Of a stretch of 64,000 nucleotides of DNA, positions 34,201 to 49,660 are shown one piece after another (position 1 is the stretch's first letter; every line of letters starts with the position of its first letter). Origin of the DNA: Synchiropus splendidus (Eukaryota; Chordata; Actinopteri; Syngnathiformes; Callionymidae). The stretch spans positions 19,402,501 through 19,466,500 of the forward strand of contig NC_071336.1 in assembly GCF_027744825.2 (NCBI RefSeq), given 5' to 3'. The notes beneath the pieces are model-generated. The model was given only the letters and a program-made list of their open reading frames with translations, had not been told where the DNA came from and made no database searches. The position numbers and the translations under genes were made by a program.

Positions 34201-37200
34201 CTTCAAGATCAAGACACGGCAACAGAAAGAGAAGGAATCAGAGACTCAGCAGTGGCTCTGCTGGCTGCCGGTTCAGAGATTCCACAGGCAGCTCACGTGG
34301 AAAAAACGGGGCTTGAGATAGGCCCGGCCCCAGGATAGACTGGTGGGGATTTAGAAAGTCAACTGCATTCCAGGGCACAGGGCGACGAGACCCCCTTCGC
34401 CCTCAGGCTAAAATCCCAGTTGCCGCCTTGTAGTGAATGTAAATAAATGCAAGAGGTTATTAAAAAGAACTTTAACTTGAAACTTGCGGTCCTCTTTAAG
34501 AAGTGAAGTGAAATAAACTGTTGGTCATTTATATTGATTAACAAGTGAAAATCTTCCTGATAATTTTATTATTTTGTGTAATTGATTATCCATCGCCGGC
34601 TCTGTTTAACTGATGTTACACTTTTTTATTTTCCATTCATGAGTTAAAAGCAAGTTTGCTGGCAAATTCCTGTGCAAGGCGAGACAGTGGGGCAGGGAAC
34701 TTGGGGGCGGGAAAACACTGGATTAGAGTTAATTCTCTCACAGATGCAGAAGTGAGAGAAATGCATGAAAACTGCAAAAAAAAGGTGTAGTGTGACAGGA
34801 AAGTGTAAGATCAATGAGCAGGTTTGTGAGCCATGTAATTGAGAGCTGTGGGTCGAGCGCATGAGCAAACACAGCAACGCAGCAGCTGATGGATAATGTC
34901 AAACCCATGCAGTGGCGTCTGTGTCGACCCACTCTCTGTCCCATTTTATGTTCCTGCATGCGACCACTGTGCCCGCCATTGGACAGGCAACAGATCATGG
35001 CGCTTGGGACTGAAACAAAATAAATCCGAATTGACTTTTGCAAAGCTTGTAGAATTACATTTCTGAGACCGATCAGCCTCACAGAGAACAGGCTTCAACA
35101 TGTTGCACTCTCAGTGGGTGAGTCGTTAACCCTTCAGGCAAAAGAGATCTTTTTAAATGAAATCACAGACAAAATATTACCGGACAACCACCTTTGTTTT
35201 GACGCTCCACGGATGTGAAAGATGTTTCATGTTATTGTCTGTAAGTTTTCTGTATTTCATGCACAAAATCTGTGTTTTCAGGTGGAGATTTTGACTGATC
35301 AACTGGTGATGGAAGTAATAAGAACAAAAACTAACTGAGGTCGAGGTGGGTCTTTTGTTTTCGGTACTAGATCATCATAACAAAGGGGACACTCTGGACA
35401 GGTCCATCTTAGACCAACCATCACGCATAAGGACCTACATGTGGGGAAAATGGAACTAATAACAGCAAAGACAAACTACTTGCAAAGTGACGATCCATCT
35501 TTAAACAAAGGTCAGGTCAAACATGCATTCCACCTTAATTCCAGTGAATGGTTTCAAAAAGTCAAACCCATTTTTTTTGCTGTCATTATCAAATACAGTG
35601 AACATCCAGGCCACAGAATGTAGCAGGGCCCCCTGATGTTTACTGTAACTCTCTGTGTGACACACATAACAGAGGAATGCATCACTGCTCACACTCCCAC
35701 TCAGTTGTACCGTCCATCACTCCCTCACAACCAAGAAGTCAGACACAGAGGTCCGTTGTGGGCTGCAGAGGAAAGTTTCATGCAGCTGGAAGACATTTCT
35801 AATAGCACAGAGGTCTGACAGAATTCATAATTTGCAAAGGTCCTGCAGGTCAAATGGAAATAGAAGAGATAAATAAATACACGAATTTGATTGATATGCT
35901 GATTTACAGAAGTACTGCTGGTTATTCCCTGAAATTACATAGTAAACATTGGTCAATATAATTGTAATTAATAACAGTATGTTGACGTCATTTGGCATGT
36001 AAAATAATTGAGTTATTAAGTAATGAATTACATTTACATATATCAAACTTACTATCCAGTTTAAGACTGTTTCACCTGATGAATTTTTTGATGTAAATAT
36101 TGAAGCTCAAAGTCAACAACATGCTTTTTGCAGGCATTGCATTTGCACCGCGCATGGCCACGGCCCACACTCACCACTGGTCTGTGATCACTAGACTTCT
36201 ACCTTCCAAAACAACTGCCCTCTTCCTCCCACACTTAAACTCTACACACTGTCAGTCTTGTTTTCAAGCAAGTAAACGTAGACATGACCTCCCAAATGGG
36301 AGAGGAAGCTGTCTGACACATGGTTGGCTGATTTGAAAGATAAGCTCAAAAGTTAGAGTAAAACTGACAACAGCGAAACTGCCACAATGCAACCGGGCCG
36401 CATTTTTCTCAGCCACCACGCATAAATCTGCACGTTCATACAGCATTGCTCACACATAGGGGAGGACAGACTTCCGATGAAGGCGTCTGTAGCTCTTCTG
36501 CAGTATCGGTTCAGGAAAATTCAAAGCCTGGTGAGAAACCGTGAGAAACCGAAGCTTGTCTGTGGCTAAAATGGACGTACAAAAGAGTAACCTTAGACAC
36601 ATTTCATAAAAGTAGAGAAATACAGTGCCTCTTCAAACACATGATTCAATTTAAATAGTCCCATTAGAAAATCAGAATTAAGAAATAATTTTGTGTAACT
36701 TTGTCCTCACAAGTAGTTCCCACCAACAGAGCCACTTGGGTTTGTCATGCGAGTACTATCATGACCAAGAGCCTTTATTCCTAAAAACAACTTGATCATA
36801 CCAAAAATGCAGCCATTATATTAAAAAAAAAAAAAGTATTTGGAATCTTGAAGTACTGCAGTGCACAATGTGACTGATAGTACTATGGTAGGACAATATG
36901 CATTTGGCTCGATTTGATATTGTCCCAACCATCAATCACATAGGTGGTGTTATTCCAATATCTACAATCCTCAAGTGATATACTGAGCAGAGGTTAGCAG
37001 ATAGTGCTAACATGTTAGCATAAGACTGCCAACTCTCTCGTAACCGGCGTAAACCTCTTGCAAACAAAGCTTTTGTCAGGCCACACTTCCCATTGTTTCG
37101 TCTTTCTAGCCAACTCACTCAATATGCAGGAGATACAATGGAATTCAGCTTACCAACTGTTTACCAGAAAACGGATATGATGTCACATCTTCCCACCGTC

Positions 37201-40200
37201 ATTATGTGGGGAAAAACATTAATTCTTCAATGGAGAAATATTAGTGTTTAAGTTTGCTCATACATCTTGATAGTGTTACTCAGAATAGGTCACTCAAGAC
37301 ATATTGCCACGATGTCTCCCTGTCTTCTACTGTAAGTACACGAATATTTCTGCACCTGCAAGGCAAAGCCACAAGATGACTGACTGTCTGCTTCAGATGA
37401 AGGCAGCAGTCCAGCTCTTGCAGGCCACAGCCAAACAAATTCCTTTGCACTTCTTTGGTAGACACCCGTCAGCCCATGAGGAAAATTGAACCTTGATCAA
37501 AGAATGTTCACACTTACTTATTGAATTCCGAGCTCCCATATTATTCAGTGCTTCAAATTCAGGACAGGTATGTCACTGCCCAGTTCGAGACTTCATTTGC
37601 AGCTTACTTAGCAAGTAGAATCACCCTGAAGTTCTTTTAAAAATGGATCTGTTGATGAAGTCTAAACAACATGTGCTGAAAAGGGAAGCGTGTCATGTCC
37701 ATGTTGGGAATAAGAGCCTTCCACGGAGTTCATGTTTTCTGGGATATTGTCCATGAGTGGGCAAAAGATGGTGCACTGAAGGACAGATTGGCGACTAAAC
37801 AAATGAGGATCGAGCATCAGCATTCCGTGGTGAAGAAAGAGCTCAACCAAAAGGGAGCAAAGTATCTCAAACGGATCTAAGAATCTACAAACATTATGAA
37901 GATCTGTTTCTGAGCGAGCTACAACACAGTCATCTCTACTTCCCATGGAGTGTGCAGTACAAAGGAGTTCAACTATCCTACTGCCACCTACTGACCTACT
38001 GGGCTTACTGCAACCAACTACATCTCAAATACAAAAAAGCTATTGAATTTGAGGAAAAATTAACGCAGGGCAAAGATGGTGGGTTTACAAAAACACCATA
38101 ATACGGGGGTAAATAAGAGACTTGTTCACTCTCGAGACCTTTGTGGATTTTTTTTTTCATTTAAATTAAATTTTGCACACTTTTTTTTAAATGTGGTTTT
38201 AAATAAAAGTTTCTCAGCTGAAGTTACTCATTAAAAAGAACATAGTTATTGAATGAATAGACTTCACAGAAATCATGAAAGCATCTGTTTGCAATTATTT
38301 TTATGTGTTTGACGTCTTTTGGTGGCATTGATCACGCACTCACTGGCAGATATGCATTGGTCTCGCTACTGTAACTGCGTCAGATGTTGGGACGTCATCT
38401 TTACAACCACACCAGAGGCCAGATCCATGTTTGTGCACGACTCAAGGCACATTCCACACTGTCCTTTGAGACAGGATTATGTCAACATCTTTTCTACCAG
38501 CCTAATGAGGCGTCACCCGCTGCTAATGACCACCAGTCCCCTGCCCCCAGTTAAGACCCCAAAACATCTGTCCGAGCCGAGACTGGCAGCACAGGGGTCG
38601 CACATGTGAGATACATTGGTCCCAACTGAAGACAGATAAACAGACCCGGCTGCCAACGTGCAGTCCGCCCAGATGATACGACTAACAGATGTTGGAGCAC
38701 GGCAACAGCAGCAAAGACAAAACAACAACATCTTAAAATGGTAATGGATAATTACAGATACGCAATACAGGAAACCCCTTTATCTCCCCCTGGGATGTAA
38801 TTTCCTATTTATAAATGTGACAAATTGATTTCACGCTTGCTTTACTGAACAGATCTGCCGCACTGGGCCAAGTCTGTGAGACTTGTAGATCTTTAACTCA
38901 AGTGTAAATATAACAACCTTAAGTGGACAACAAGCTGAATAAAGATTAACTCGGGTCTTAGCGACAAGTTTAACCTACTTTGACAAATACAGTCTAGTTA
39001 AATCAGCAGTGATATCTACTTAAGGATGAGGAGACCATCCGTTACCACGTTTCCATTTGAGTTCACTGTTTGCTGTTATTCTTGATCGAGCTCTCTTAAT
39101 ATTAGTCAGATTTTATTTATTTCCTCACAAAATAATCTTCCTTATGATCCAAAATGTAGTCCTGTTTGAACACTGAAACACTTTGTCATGATTATACTGA
39201 CATGTTATGTTGGCTATTTTACTTCTTATTTATTTATTTCTTTATTAATTGAAAGAAAATGTAACCCCCTTTCACTTGCTGGTTAAACTTGTCGCCATGA
39301 GAAAAATATTTTCGGTTTCATTTATATTTGCCTCCGTTCTCAGGTATTCACAGACAACATTTTTTATTATTACTTTTGAAGTAGCATAATTACAGTAATG
39401 ACAAGAAAAAATGATTTGTGTTCAGAATACTACTGTAGAATATTTATATTTAACTGTTAATACATCATATCACCCGCAGCTAATTTCCGAGACAAGTTCA
39501 ATTAAATTCTGTCCCCATGAACATGACTTTAAATGCTTAGTCAGTCTAGACAGCAGGGGGCGCTGTTGAGCGTGCGGCATGCTGTAGTGCACTGATCAGA
39601 GTTTGCAAAGTTCAGGGCGTAGTAGGAGAAGACAATGCACCAGGAAATCCACTCCTGCATATTTCTGCCGTCACTTATTAACTGAGACACTAAGTGCTGC
39701 TTGATGGAGCACCGCTCTGTTTGTTACACAGCCTCTACACTTCATTAACTCTCGGCCAGAGTAGGTGGTGAGTCAACTTGCCATCGGCTCAAATGTCTGC
39801 TGGTCTCCCGTGACAACAGTCTCTGGGACGACAAAGAGGCAGGTGGAGAGAGGGTCCTGGAGAGGGGATGCTGGGAACAGCTGGAGGAGGAAATCCACCC
39901 GAGCACAACTCGCTCTCTCTTTGTTAAGCTACTTTGGGATCAACCTGGCGAAAAAGCCCACCAGGACCAGAGTCTCTGGAAATGATTCACTCTTTGAACT
40001 TAATATTTCAAAAAGTGAGATAGGCTGGAAACTAATTCACTGCTTTTAAACGAACCCTAAACCCTGCTGACTGAACTTCTGAGGAACCTTCAAAGTGCAA
40101 CTAGAATTATGCTGCTGCCGTGGTGGCAGTCTATTTTGAAACCTACCTATATAAGGAATGATTCACTGTTGCCTTCGCTTAACTTTAAATGTTCATTTTT

Positions 40201-43200
40201 TTAAATATTTGAGGCTTGATCTAAGGTCAGGAACCAAACTCATTTGGCAAACACGCACAGCATGGGAAGCACCAACTGTAACACGTACACACAAACGGAT
40301 AGAAAAGCCATTGGAACATGAGACCTAGACGGATTTGTGTACCACCTTCATGCAAAGGAAATACAAATCTTGTCCTGTAGTATTAACACTGTAGTTGGGA
40401 GTCTTCGTTGGGAGTTGCCACAGTAAATCAGCCTGCTCATCTTTACAGCATCATCCTCCCCAGTCACTCACATCCTCCTCCTTTTGTCTTCTTCTACCTG
40501 CATCTCCAACATGCTCTCTGACTTTCTCTGCTCCACATTTATAAACCGTCTCTTAACTAATTTTGATCCATGAAATGATGAATAATGTGACTGTCAAGCC
40601 ATTCCTGTACAATTTTAGCTTCCTCGTAGGATGCCTTGTTCTGCTATTCAGGACGTTTGAGTTTTCAGCCGCTTCTCTTCTCTTACGATAGGTGGTTCAC
40701 ACAGGTTAGTCGAGGGAGGCCAAGACTCTGTTTTTTCCAATTTTCGATGGCTAAAATATGTGGATGAGAAATTCCATATTCCAGTGTTTTTGTACTCTTG
40801 GCCTAAAGATCACATTTTCAAGGTCTTGGAACAAACAACATTTTGAATGCTTGGTCTCGGTCACGTCCAATCGAGCCCACAGTAATTATTCAGAAAGTCT
40901 CAAATGTGTTTGAATTCCTGAACAATGAAGTCTTCTATTTCTGAAAATGCACCACCTGAATTCTATCTTGGGGCCCATTAATAAACACTATTTACGTCGG
41001 AGATGAGGGGAAAACAGTGTTCTGACTGTGAAGCCATGTAGCTCTGGGGATTTACTTTAGGATTTGTTAGTATTGCAAATAATATAATGTTTTCTGTATT
41101 AAGTTTGGTCTTGCTCTTGGACCTCTATTTCGCCCCACTTGAAGGTCCTGCTCTAGTCTCAGTTGAAAGCTCAAATCTAGCACATCTTTCACTGCTAGAA
41201 AGGCCACAGCTAAAGGGCCACACACAGTCACATACAAGGTGTACAAGGTTGAGGCTATTGTGTGTGAAATTTGGTGACCAGCTCTTATCAAAACAATATA
41301 GTGTGTGTGTGAGGTGTTAATGCTAACATCTCATGTAACATGCAGAACACCTACATACGGTACGCTTGGTAACGTTGCATTCTTTCAGGTCAGACTTGTC
41401 CAAAGGCCTAACCTTTGGTTGGTGAACTGCCATTAGCGCCGCCCAGGATGGCAGTGAAAACAGCATCACCATACCATAATAAAGCACTTAAAAAGCAATA
41501 CAAGATCGTCACTAAGTGCTGTAGAGTTGTAAAATCAGGATAAAACAGATATTAAAAACAATAAATACTTAAAATGAAAGCAGGGCAGATACACTAAAAA
41601 TTACTAAAAAGATCAGCTGTGCGGTTGGATAAAATCCAAAGAGTAAAAGTAAAAGGGACTTTATATTTTGTGGTGCTCCAAGCAAGGTTCTTCAGACATT
41701 TTCAACAGACTTTCCCCCTGCAGCTAAAAACCATCAGAACCATGGAACAGCAGTAAACAGCAAGTAGAACTCAACAACCTCAAAAGCACACTCAGCAATT
41801 TAGGGTACAAATGCTTGCTCAAGTACAACTCAACAAAGTCCTGGAATGTTTGAGAAGTTCTCGTGTTAAACCCCCAGCACACTGAGCTATGAGCCCCTGC
41901 TTCCCCCCTGGCTGAGGGGATATGTGAACAGAGCACCCTTGTGTAAGCTTGCATAGTGTGCACTGTGTGGTTCAGGTGATTGTATGTGGGGGTGTATTGC
42001 AGCCCAGGGCTGTGTGGAACAAATGGGCCGGGACTAGAGGGTTTGTGATGATCTTGGTCAAACCCATTTAAACACAGACGGAGGAAATGCCTTCAGACAT
42101 TTACACTCCCCACAAAACAGTTATACTGGGCTGGAAAAATATGTTCTTTGCCAAACAGAAAGGAGACATAAGAGTTTTAAATACTTTTCCAAACTGTAAA
42201 AATAAGGAAACAAAGAGAGCAGGTGAGCAGCATCAGGGGTGATGAAAGTTACAGGGCAGATGAGGCTTTCGTATGGAAATGTTGCAGCTTTCCCATGAGA
42301 GAGGAGAAAAAGGAGCCCCTGTGACATTTAATGGGTTCACCACAAAGAGGTCATAATGCTCTGCCTGGCAGGGATCAGGTCACAAGGTAGGTGGAAAGAG
42401 TTACTTAATGGAAAGCGAGCTCATGGCACAGCATGGACTAGGTTATGGAATGTGCGTGACAGTTTCACCTGCCCTTCGCTACTGCAAAATCAACATGGAG
42501 GGTATTTATTTCAAGCCTCGTCAGATAACTACCTCCTTTTTGCTTCCTCTGATGGCATCTGGAATGGAAGAGGATCAGCACCTCTTAATCCGAGGCTTAA
42601 CGTGGAAGACGAATGTTTTAGGCTGAACAATATCAGTGGCATGTCATTTTTGGAGACAAACTCAAGTCATAACAGGGAATATATATATACACCACTATTG
42701 TTTGAGCTCAAAAAGCTTGACTCCACAAAGCAAGCTTTCCCCAGATGACGCCCTCTGGCTCCCACAAACTCCTCATAAAGGTTGTCAGACACGCATCTAA
42801 AAGGACTTTTCCAATTTCACTCACAAACCCATACCTACCAACAACACTATAACCACCAATATTCTGCTTTTTGAGCATTTTTCAGGGAAACTTGTTCTAT
42901 TTTATTTTAAAAAAAGCACAAATCTCGCATGTTCCTGATGGTCAAAACTTTGCCTAATATTTACATATTTTTCTGGTTTAACAGTGAGAGAAAATATTCT
43001 TCTTAAAGCAGGGAAATCCAACCATTTCCACACTTCAAAGCCACGCCTAAATCAGATTGGTTATGAATGACATCATCCCCAAAGTCACCCCTCCCCGCCA
43101 TCTCAGACAATGTCATCAGAGTCCAAGCATCCCAGTGATGTAATACAGCGGGGAGACTGTATCAGCACCTCGCTCTGTCTTCTCCTGGCTCTTCCTTTGG

Positions 43201-46200
43201 TTTATACCTCATGTATATATATTCCAGAATTTCCATAAAATGATAATCCGCTCTTGACTGACAATTTGTTTGTCTGGCGTTCCAGAACATGTGGAATATG
43301 GAATCCAGCCAGAAGACCAGCCCGGTTTACATTTCTTTATCTTGCCATCAATGGTGTACATTACTGAACGCTTTGTCTGAATTCAAGAGTGCAGTTAGTA
43401 AAAAAAAAAAGAAAAAAAGCAATTATAGCTAATTTCTCACAGATGTTTTAGATGACGTCTATAGTGATGCTGTCACTAATGAAAGAGAACATAATTCATT
43501 ATAAAAAAGTATTGTAAATATTTAACTATATTTTACTATGTAAATGTTCAGGTCATAATTAAAATTTCCAAACTATTTTATTTTATTTAATTATTAGCTA
43601 ATTAATGTGATCAACTGTGTCTGAATTATGTATTTAACTTTTTATGTAACATTTTAAATAAACACTATTTTCTACAGGATGAGCACATAAAACATTTGCA
43701 AGAAAAAACTCTCTCTTAAGTCTTAAAAAAAGTTTTAAACTTAAATGACATCTCAGATTTTAGCATTATTTAAAAAAGCCTTGATTGTATTGAGGAATTG
43801 TTTTATACTGAACACATAAACACATGATAATGTGAATGACTAACACAAAAAGTATTCAACCAGTATTTGATTCATTATTATTATTAATTTATTTCAGATA
43901 TTGTATTCTAACCTTTCTAATAAACCCTACAGCAGCGCTCAGTGATACCGTGAAGGCAAGGTTCTCTCTGATGTCATTGAACTCTAGTCAAAACGGCACA
44001 CACCCGAATGTACCCAGATATTTGATACCACCGTCGAAACCTCAGTGATGCAAAAGTGTGGCCCAAACCTGCGGAAACATCTGAAGCGTCCCCACAGTCA
44101 GCTGCCTCTCTCCAACCATTGACCAGACGTCCACATCTGTTTTTAAATCACAATTTAGCGAGCATGTGTGCGAGTGTATGTGTCCGGGGTAAACATCCCC
44201 AGCTCAAGCGGATTAGCGATCTGAGTCTTCAGTGATCAAAGCAGCGGAGAATCCAGCTTACTGCGACATGTAACACATAAACCACATGGAAACGGTTCAA
44301 AGTCGTCCACCACCGACCATCGGAGCAGCAGAGAGACGTCAGCGGAAAGAAGCTTGCATTTCCACTTTTTTTTTTTTGGTTTTTTTTTCATCTGGTCAAG
44401 ATAGATTCTTGAGGAAAAAGGAATGCATGATGTGGGCGAATGAGTGATGTCATAGTGTGTGAACTATGCAGCTGCTCGACAGACACAATAGCCCAGGAGG
44501 TTTCTTGTGTTTTAGCTACGTGCCGTACTTGTGTCTGAATAGAGTTCAAGAATTTTGATAGGACTGCGGAGCTTTCACTCGGAAAACATCAATGTTTGGG
44601 TTTCAAGTGCCATAGTGGTCTGCTGGAACACAGTAAAATGAAATAAGCAGGACCTCCATCCAGCAGTCAAAACTCTGAGGACAGAAATGAGACACAACTT
44701 CTTCACAATGGGAAGAGTCTGGAGCAAACAGATGTGTGGCATGTTTGCCTCTAACATCTACGGCAGGTTCTCTTCCAGGCGCTTGTTGTCCCCAGTCACG
44801 AATACTTCAACTGAGGTGACCACACAATCATCTGCTCACTGGTCTCCAGTAGCTAAAAGTATGGCACACAAAACACTCCCACCACACTCCGAATGGATCA
44901 CATCCAGTGAGCATCCAGGACATGGAGAAAGTTTAGACCCCCTTCTGTCCCCTTTGCTCTGCATCAGACATCTGTCATGGCTCCCAAATGATAGAATGAG
45001 CTCCATAATGACATCCGGACCGCGGAAAGCCTGCAGAACTGCAGAGTAAAAGCACTTCCTCCTTGACTTGGTATGGCCATGACTATGACGACGCTACTAT
45101 ACATGATAAAAAATATAAAAATTATAATAAAAATAATTTGATTTTGGTCAATTGATGTTAAAAACGTTCTCGTTGTTCTTGGTTAGAACCTCCGTCATGG
45201 TTTGACGGTAAGATGCATGGATAATTTACTATTTCTCTGTTTTAATCTCCAATCGAAAAAGGTCATACTTAAGTCTGCATGGGGAGTGACACTGAAGATG
45301 GTAGCAGGGTTTTGATAATCATGTTGCATTTTGCTTACCATTTGCCTTGGACTTACAGTATAAGGTGAGGTGTGCGGTCATGATCAATAGTGTCAGCATG
45401 TATTTATGGTTGAAAGCAGCGCGACACCCGGAACAAATTGCAGGGCACACATACACAAACATCACCACACTCACACGACTGACACTTTGCATGCACTGAC
45501 TGTCCTCTCTACGGTTTTGGACTGTGGGAAGGAACCAGCAACCTTTACACAGAGTGTAAAGAGGAAAGCGACACTAACACCGGTTCACTCCAGGGTTCCA
45601 TGATGATCTCATGTTCAAGCAGCAGCAGAGTATTAGCTGGTAGAAAAGTCTGATTTTAGATTTCAGCTGGCATCTGTAATTAAGTGCTTCGGCAGCTGCA
45701 CAGAAAGTTCTCCATCTAACTGTCTCACTCTGACTGAGAAACTAAATGAGGTGAGTCGGAATCTAATAATAAAAAGCGTCTTGGGCTGTGCCTGTCAGCC
45801 TGAGCGGATTCCAAGTGGAGAGTGTTAATAATAGCTATTGTATGACACCAGAACAGGATATTCGGTGCAAACGCTTTGATTTGCATTTCAGCCAAAATAA
45901 AATCCAAATAATGGCGCTGACGCAGCAGCATGTCCTATCCATCAGCTTCATTAGACTTATGGTGCGATGTTGATTTTGCTAGCCCTCAGTGGCACACCGC
46001 AGACTTCGACCTCAAAATGACTTTAACATGAGTCTCGCTGCTCATTGGCTGCAGCCGCCTCATATCTTGGAGAGACAAAATTAAGTGGGACATTGTTGCG
46101 CTGGTGCCACAGAAAGGATAAACATTCGGAAGAAAAGGGAAACCAGGAAGGAAGGAAACTTGGAAAACAAAGTGCTAAGAAAAGAAGCCAAAGTGCACAG

Positions 46201-49200
46201 CGGATGTAACTGTGGTGCTGGGAGGGAACCTGACCCCAGAGGGATTGAGTCCCCTCTTTCTGACATTTTCAAGAACTCATGAAACACACTGAGAGTTGCA
46301 CCACAAGATGCAAGGAAACTGAGCAAAAGTCTTTTGCTCGATTCCTTTTTTTTTCATTTTAATTTTATTAGTGAGTGGTAAACTTTACAGGCACCATGTA
46401 ATAAAGGCAGAGAGCTCCTTCTGTAAAAGGAATGGAAACTAAAAACCCAGAGAAGTCAGCCTTAAGTGAAGTGCATGTTTCACCACTGAGACAGTTTGGT
46501 TTCCATGAATACTTTAACTACAGGCTTTTTTCCCCTTTTACTTTTCGATGTTGGCAATTTAACGACAGCTGAAATCCCACAATAACTTGTTTGTTCCACA
46601 CATTCATTCACACAATCGTCCAAACTTCTATCGTTTTGAAGGGAAGCATTTCATTCATTTAATAGGGGGCCATAATGTATCCCCCGAACTTTATATGAGG
46701 GGCTGTCGGTTCTTTAAAATCATTGGGATTTAAAAATATATACATTATAAAATTTTAAAATCATGAATATGTTACATATTTTTTAAATCAAAAAGGCATT
46801 GATTCACTATTGATGTCATGTTCCTCATAACTATCGTACCTTTTTTTCCTTGAAAGGTGACTCAAGAAAGCTCCCCAAATAAAATGTAATGGTGTGATTA
46901 TCATTAACAATCATAATCATAAATGGTGAACAATCAACATTAATATTAGGTTTTGCAGCATTTTTTTATTTATTACAAAAAAAACAAGGAAGCAACAAGT
47001 GACAAAAATTTGTCAGAGGAAAAAAGTGAATATTAAAATACCAAGGTTTAAATTTTTAAAATAAGGCGGGAAAAATGAATGAAGTTTTCAAGATGTCAAG
47101 TGACGACTGGCTTTATTTTTTTTTTTTAAGTGTCTTCTCTAATACAGCAGCCCTAAAGTTTGGTTGGGTGAGTTTGGATTCTCAAACTTCTGCGGCTTTT
47201 CCAGGACATTAGCTCCCTGAGTTGGAATCAATAGCATTTTCACAGTCCTATGAAGTTATCAGTCACCGCAGAAGTGACTTCCCCAAACAGGCAGAAAACA
47301 CTTCCCTCAAAGCTCCGAGCTCAGGTGGCTGCTGCTCCTAAAATAGCAACGGCTTAACTAAAACATCCCGTGCTCCGTGGGCCTGAGAAAATATTTCCAG
47401 AGGCGGAACATTAAGGATCCCTGCATTTGGCTGCAATGACAATTTCAATAATGTTTTATGCGTGCAAAAATGGATCCGGGTGGGACAACAAAAAATGCGG
47501 TCCAAAATTCCTACTTCAACCTTAAATTGATGAGGATAAGATTCAACGTCAGCAATCATATTTTATATATTTCAGTCAAGAGAAAGCGTGTTTCACAGTC
47601 AGCTAGGATGGACGGATGCTAACTTGAGTGCTTCAGGGATGGATGGGTGATGCAGGGTGATGCTTGCATTGAGAGAAAGAGCTCAGGGGATTCATAGTGA
47701 CTCAGGAGCAGCCTCTTGCTTTATGCTGAGAGCATTTGGGTGGTGCACACCCCTCCTTCCTGTCATCACCAGCGCCAGAAGAGAGGGTTAAACAAGTGAC
47801 CTCACTAAAAGACGTTAGTGCCATAAATGCCAAACTAGGTAAACACTGATGAACCAGACACACTGTTGTTCTTTGTGAATTTAAGTGGCCTTTTTACAAG
47901 TAAGTCCACTTTTAAAGCCTCTCCATGATCCTCTCACTGAAGGTCAACACACTCGCTCGGTAATCCAGACTCTTCTTGGTGGAAATGACCAAAATCCAAT
48001 TTAATGACTTGGCTGTTTTTCCGAAAGCTATCGCACATCACGACAGGAAGCATGATCTTTCTCCACGAATAATCCTTGTCAGCCTACAGCAATGTATGTA
48101 GCCAGATGAAAACACTGTCTCTATGTTTACCGTCAATCTCCTGCTGAGAGTCGGTTTTTGTTATAGCCATGTTTTGTTCTAATTCAGCGCCGTCGCTCTG
48201 TCAGGCCGATTTGAATTTTAACTGAGCAGGATAACTTCAATTAGTTTTTTGTTGGACCCCAAGTCAAAGCTGACATCTTTCCCTAAATACTTTCACTCAA
48301 ACTGAGTTTATGATCGAGACTTTTTACTCCTGCGAGTGGGCTCATTACAGGAGGTGATTTGCACCAAAAAGTGGGTCAGACTGAGGAGAAGTCAATTAAT
48401 GTGATGAAGAATCTCTCCTGGAAGAACCTTTATCACTGACAAACCATTTTAGATAGTTTTGCCTCAAAGATGGCGTGAGCAGTTAAATCCTTAATCTGGG
48501 AGACAAGATCAGTCATTTGCAATCTCAGTCAGATGGAGAAGTGGCCGATGCTGACGGTTCATGTGCGAGTTCCTCCAACTAGGAAGCCCTTCTCTCTCAT
48601 GTATGCAGCAATCGAAATAAAGCCAAATTCATCCAGAGCTGCAAAGAATTATTAAGGAGACAATAGCATGAGAATAATGCAACATATTTGAACTGCAGGT
48701 GCAACATAAACATTGAAATGAAAAATGCATGAAGCCTGTTTATGTCCACAAACTTGTCAGATAAACTAGAAGTCCTCTTTGAAATGAATACAACAACAGC
48801 TGAGCCACTATTAAACCACCATTTAACAAATACATTTTTTGGTGGAAAAAGGTGCCCCATGATTGTCAGGCGCTCTTTTTTAAATTTAGTTCTGCTCCTC
48901 AACCTGCCAAATAAACTGAGCTCACCACCAATAAACCAATATCATAAACTGAATTACCTAAAATAATGACTATTATTTAAATAATGAATAATATTTTTGA
49001 AAGGTTCAATTTTGTTGACCCTGGTTTATTCATTTTTAAAAATACAAACCAAACTGCCTTCATTGTATCAAGTCCCATAATGCACTGCAACAGTTAAAAA
49101 GCACTTATCAGAACCAAATATTTAAATCATGTTCCATGTGACTCAGTGATTTAGTTTTGTGTGACGGGGAGGGTTTTGGAAGGCAGCTTCTATACATATA

Positions 49201-49640
49201 CTCATAGGTCAGGAAACAGTCACATCTATAACCTGTTCACCGATATGAGTGGCAGGTCTATAAAGACGCGTGATTTAATGCTTCAGACACAGTTATAATA
49301 ACACATCTTGACGGTGGCTGATGACAGATTTGTGGAGGAACACCTGGTGAGGCTCGTCCTCCTGCCTGCTCCCCACTCCTCCGCCACACGCCACCTGGCC
49401 CAGGTGGGAGTCCAGCACAGCCAAAACCCCGAGGGAAACACTTGACTTTCATATTGGAATCATGTGATTCAGATGAGCCAGATGCCGTGAAGCAGCTTGT
49501 CCAGGTAAACAAGCGGTCAAGAGGTAAACCTCAGTGTGATGACATCAGACCTCTGAAGGCAGATGGAGAGATGTTTATTGGTAAAACAAAGTTGCCTCGC
49601 ATTCAATTTGCTTACATGTCACATTGTCTTGAACAAAACT
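34201..49640. other. Region upstream of KIAA1217 without recognised genes, part 1
   Basis: 15.4 kb directly upstream of the start-codon exon. It is AT-rich with short open frames only, none with recognisable domains or consistent splice signals. If the candidate first exon at 52.2 kb is real, this is the gene's first intron. Notable content is a TCF/POU site cluster at 45.87 kb. No RNA gene was recognised. Confidence 0.6.
45874..45886 (+). promoter_or_regulatory. TCF/LEF plus POU octamer composite site
   Basis: CTTTGAT (45874-45880) overlaps a perfect octamer ATTTGCAT (45879-45886). It sits in a complex, non-repetitive stretch (about 45830-46075) with a MAF-like 'GCTGACGCAGCAG' downstream (45915-45927). 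Such dense motifs suggest an enhancer; this is inference. Confidence 0.35.
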
Positions 49641-49660
49641 TGTGTGGATTGTGTATCTAT

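Noticed and set aside
42356..42748. 130-codon plus-strand open frame
   Set aside because: No recognisable domain, no promoter or splice context, and composition like random sequence; length is within chance for 64 kb.
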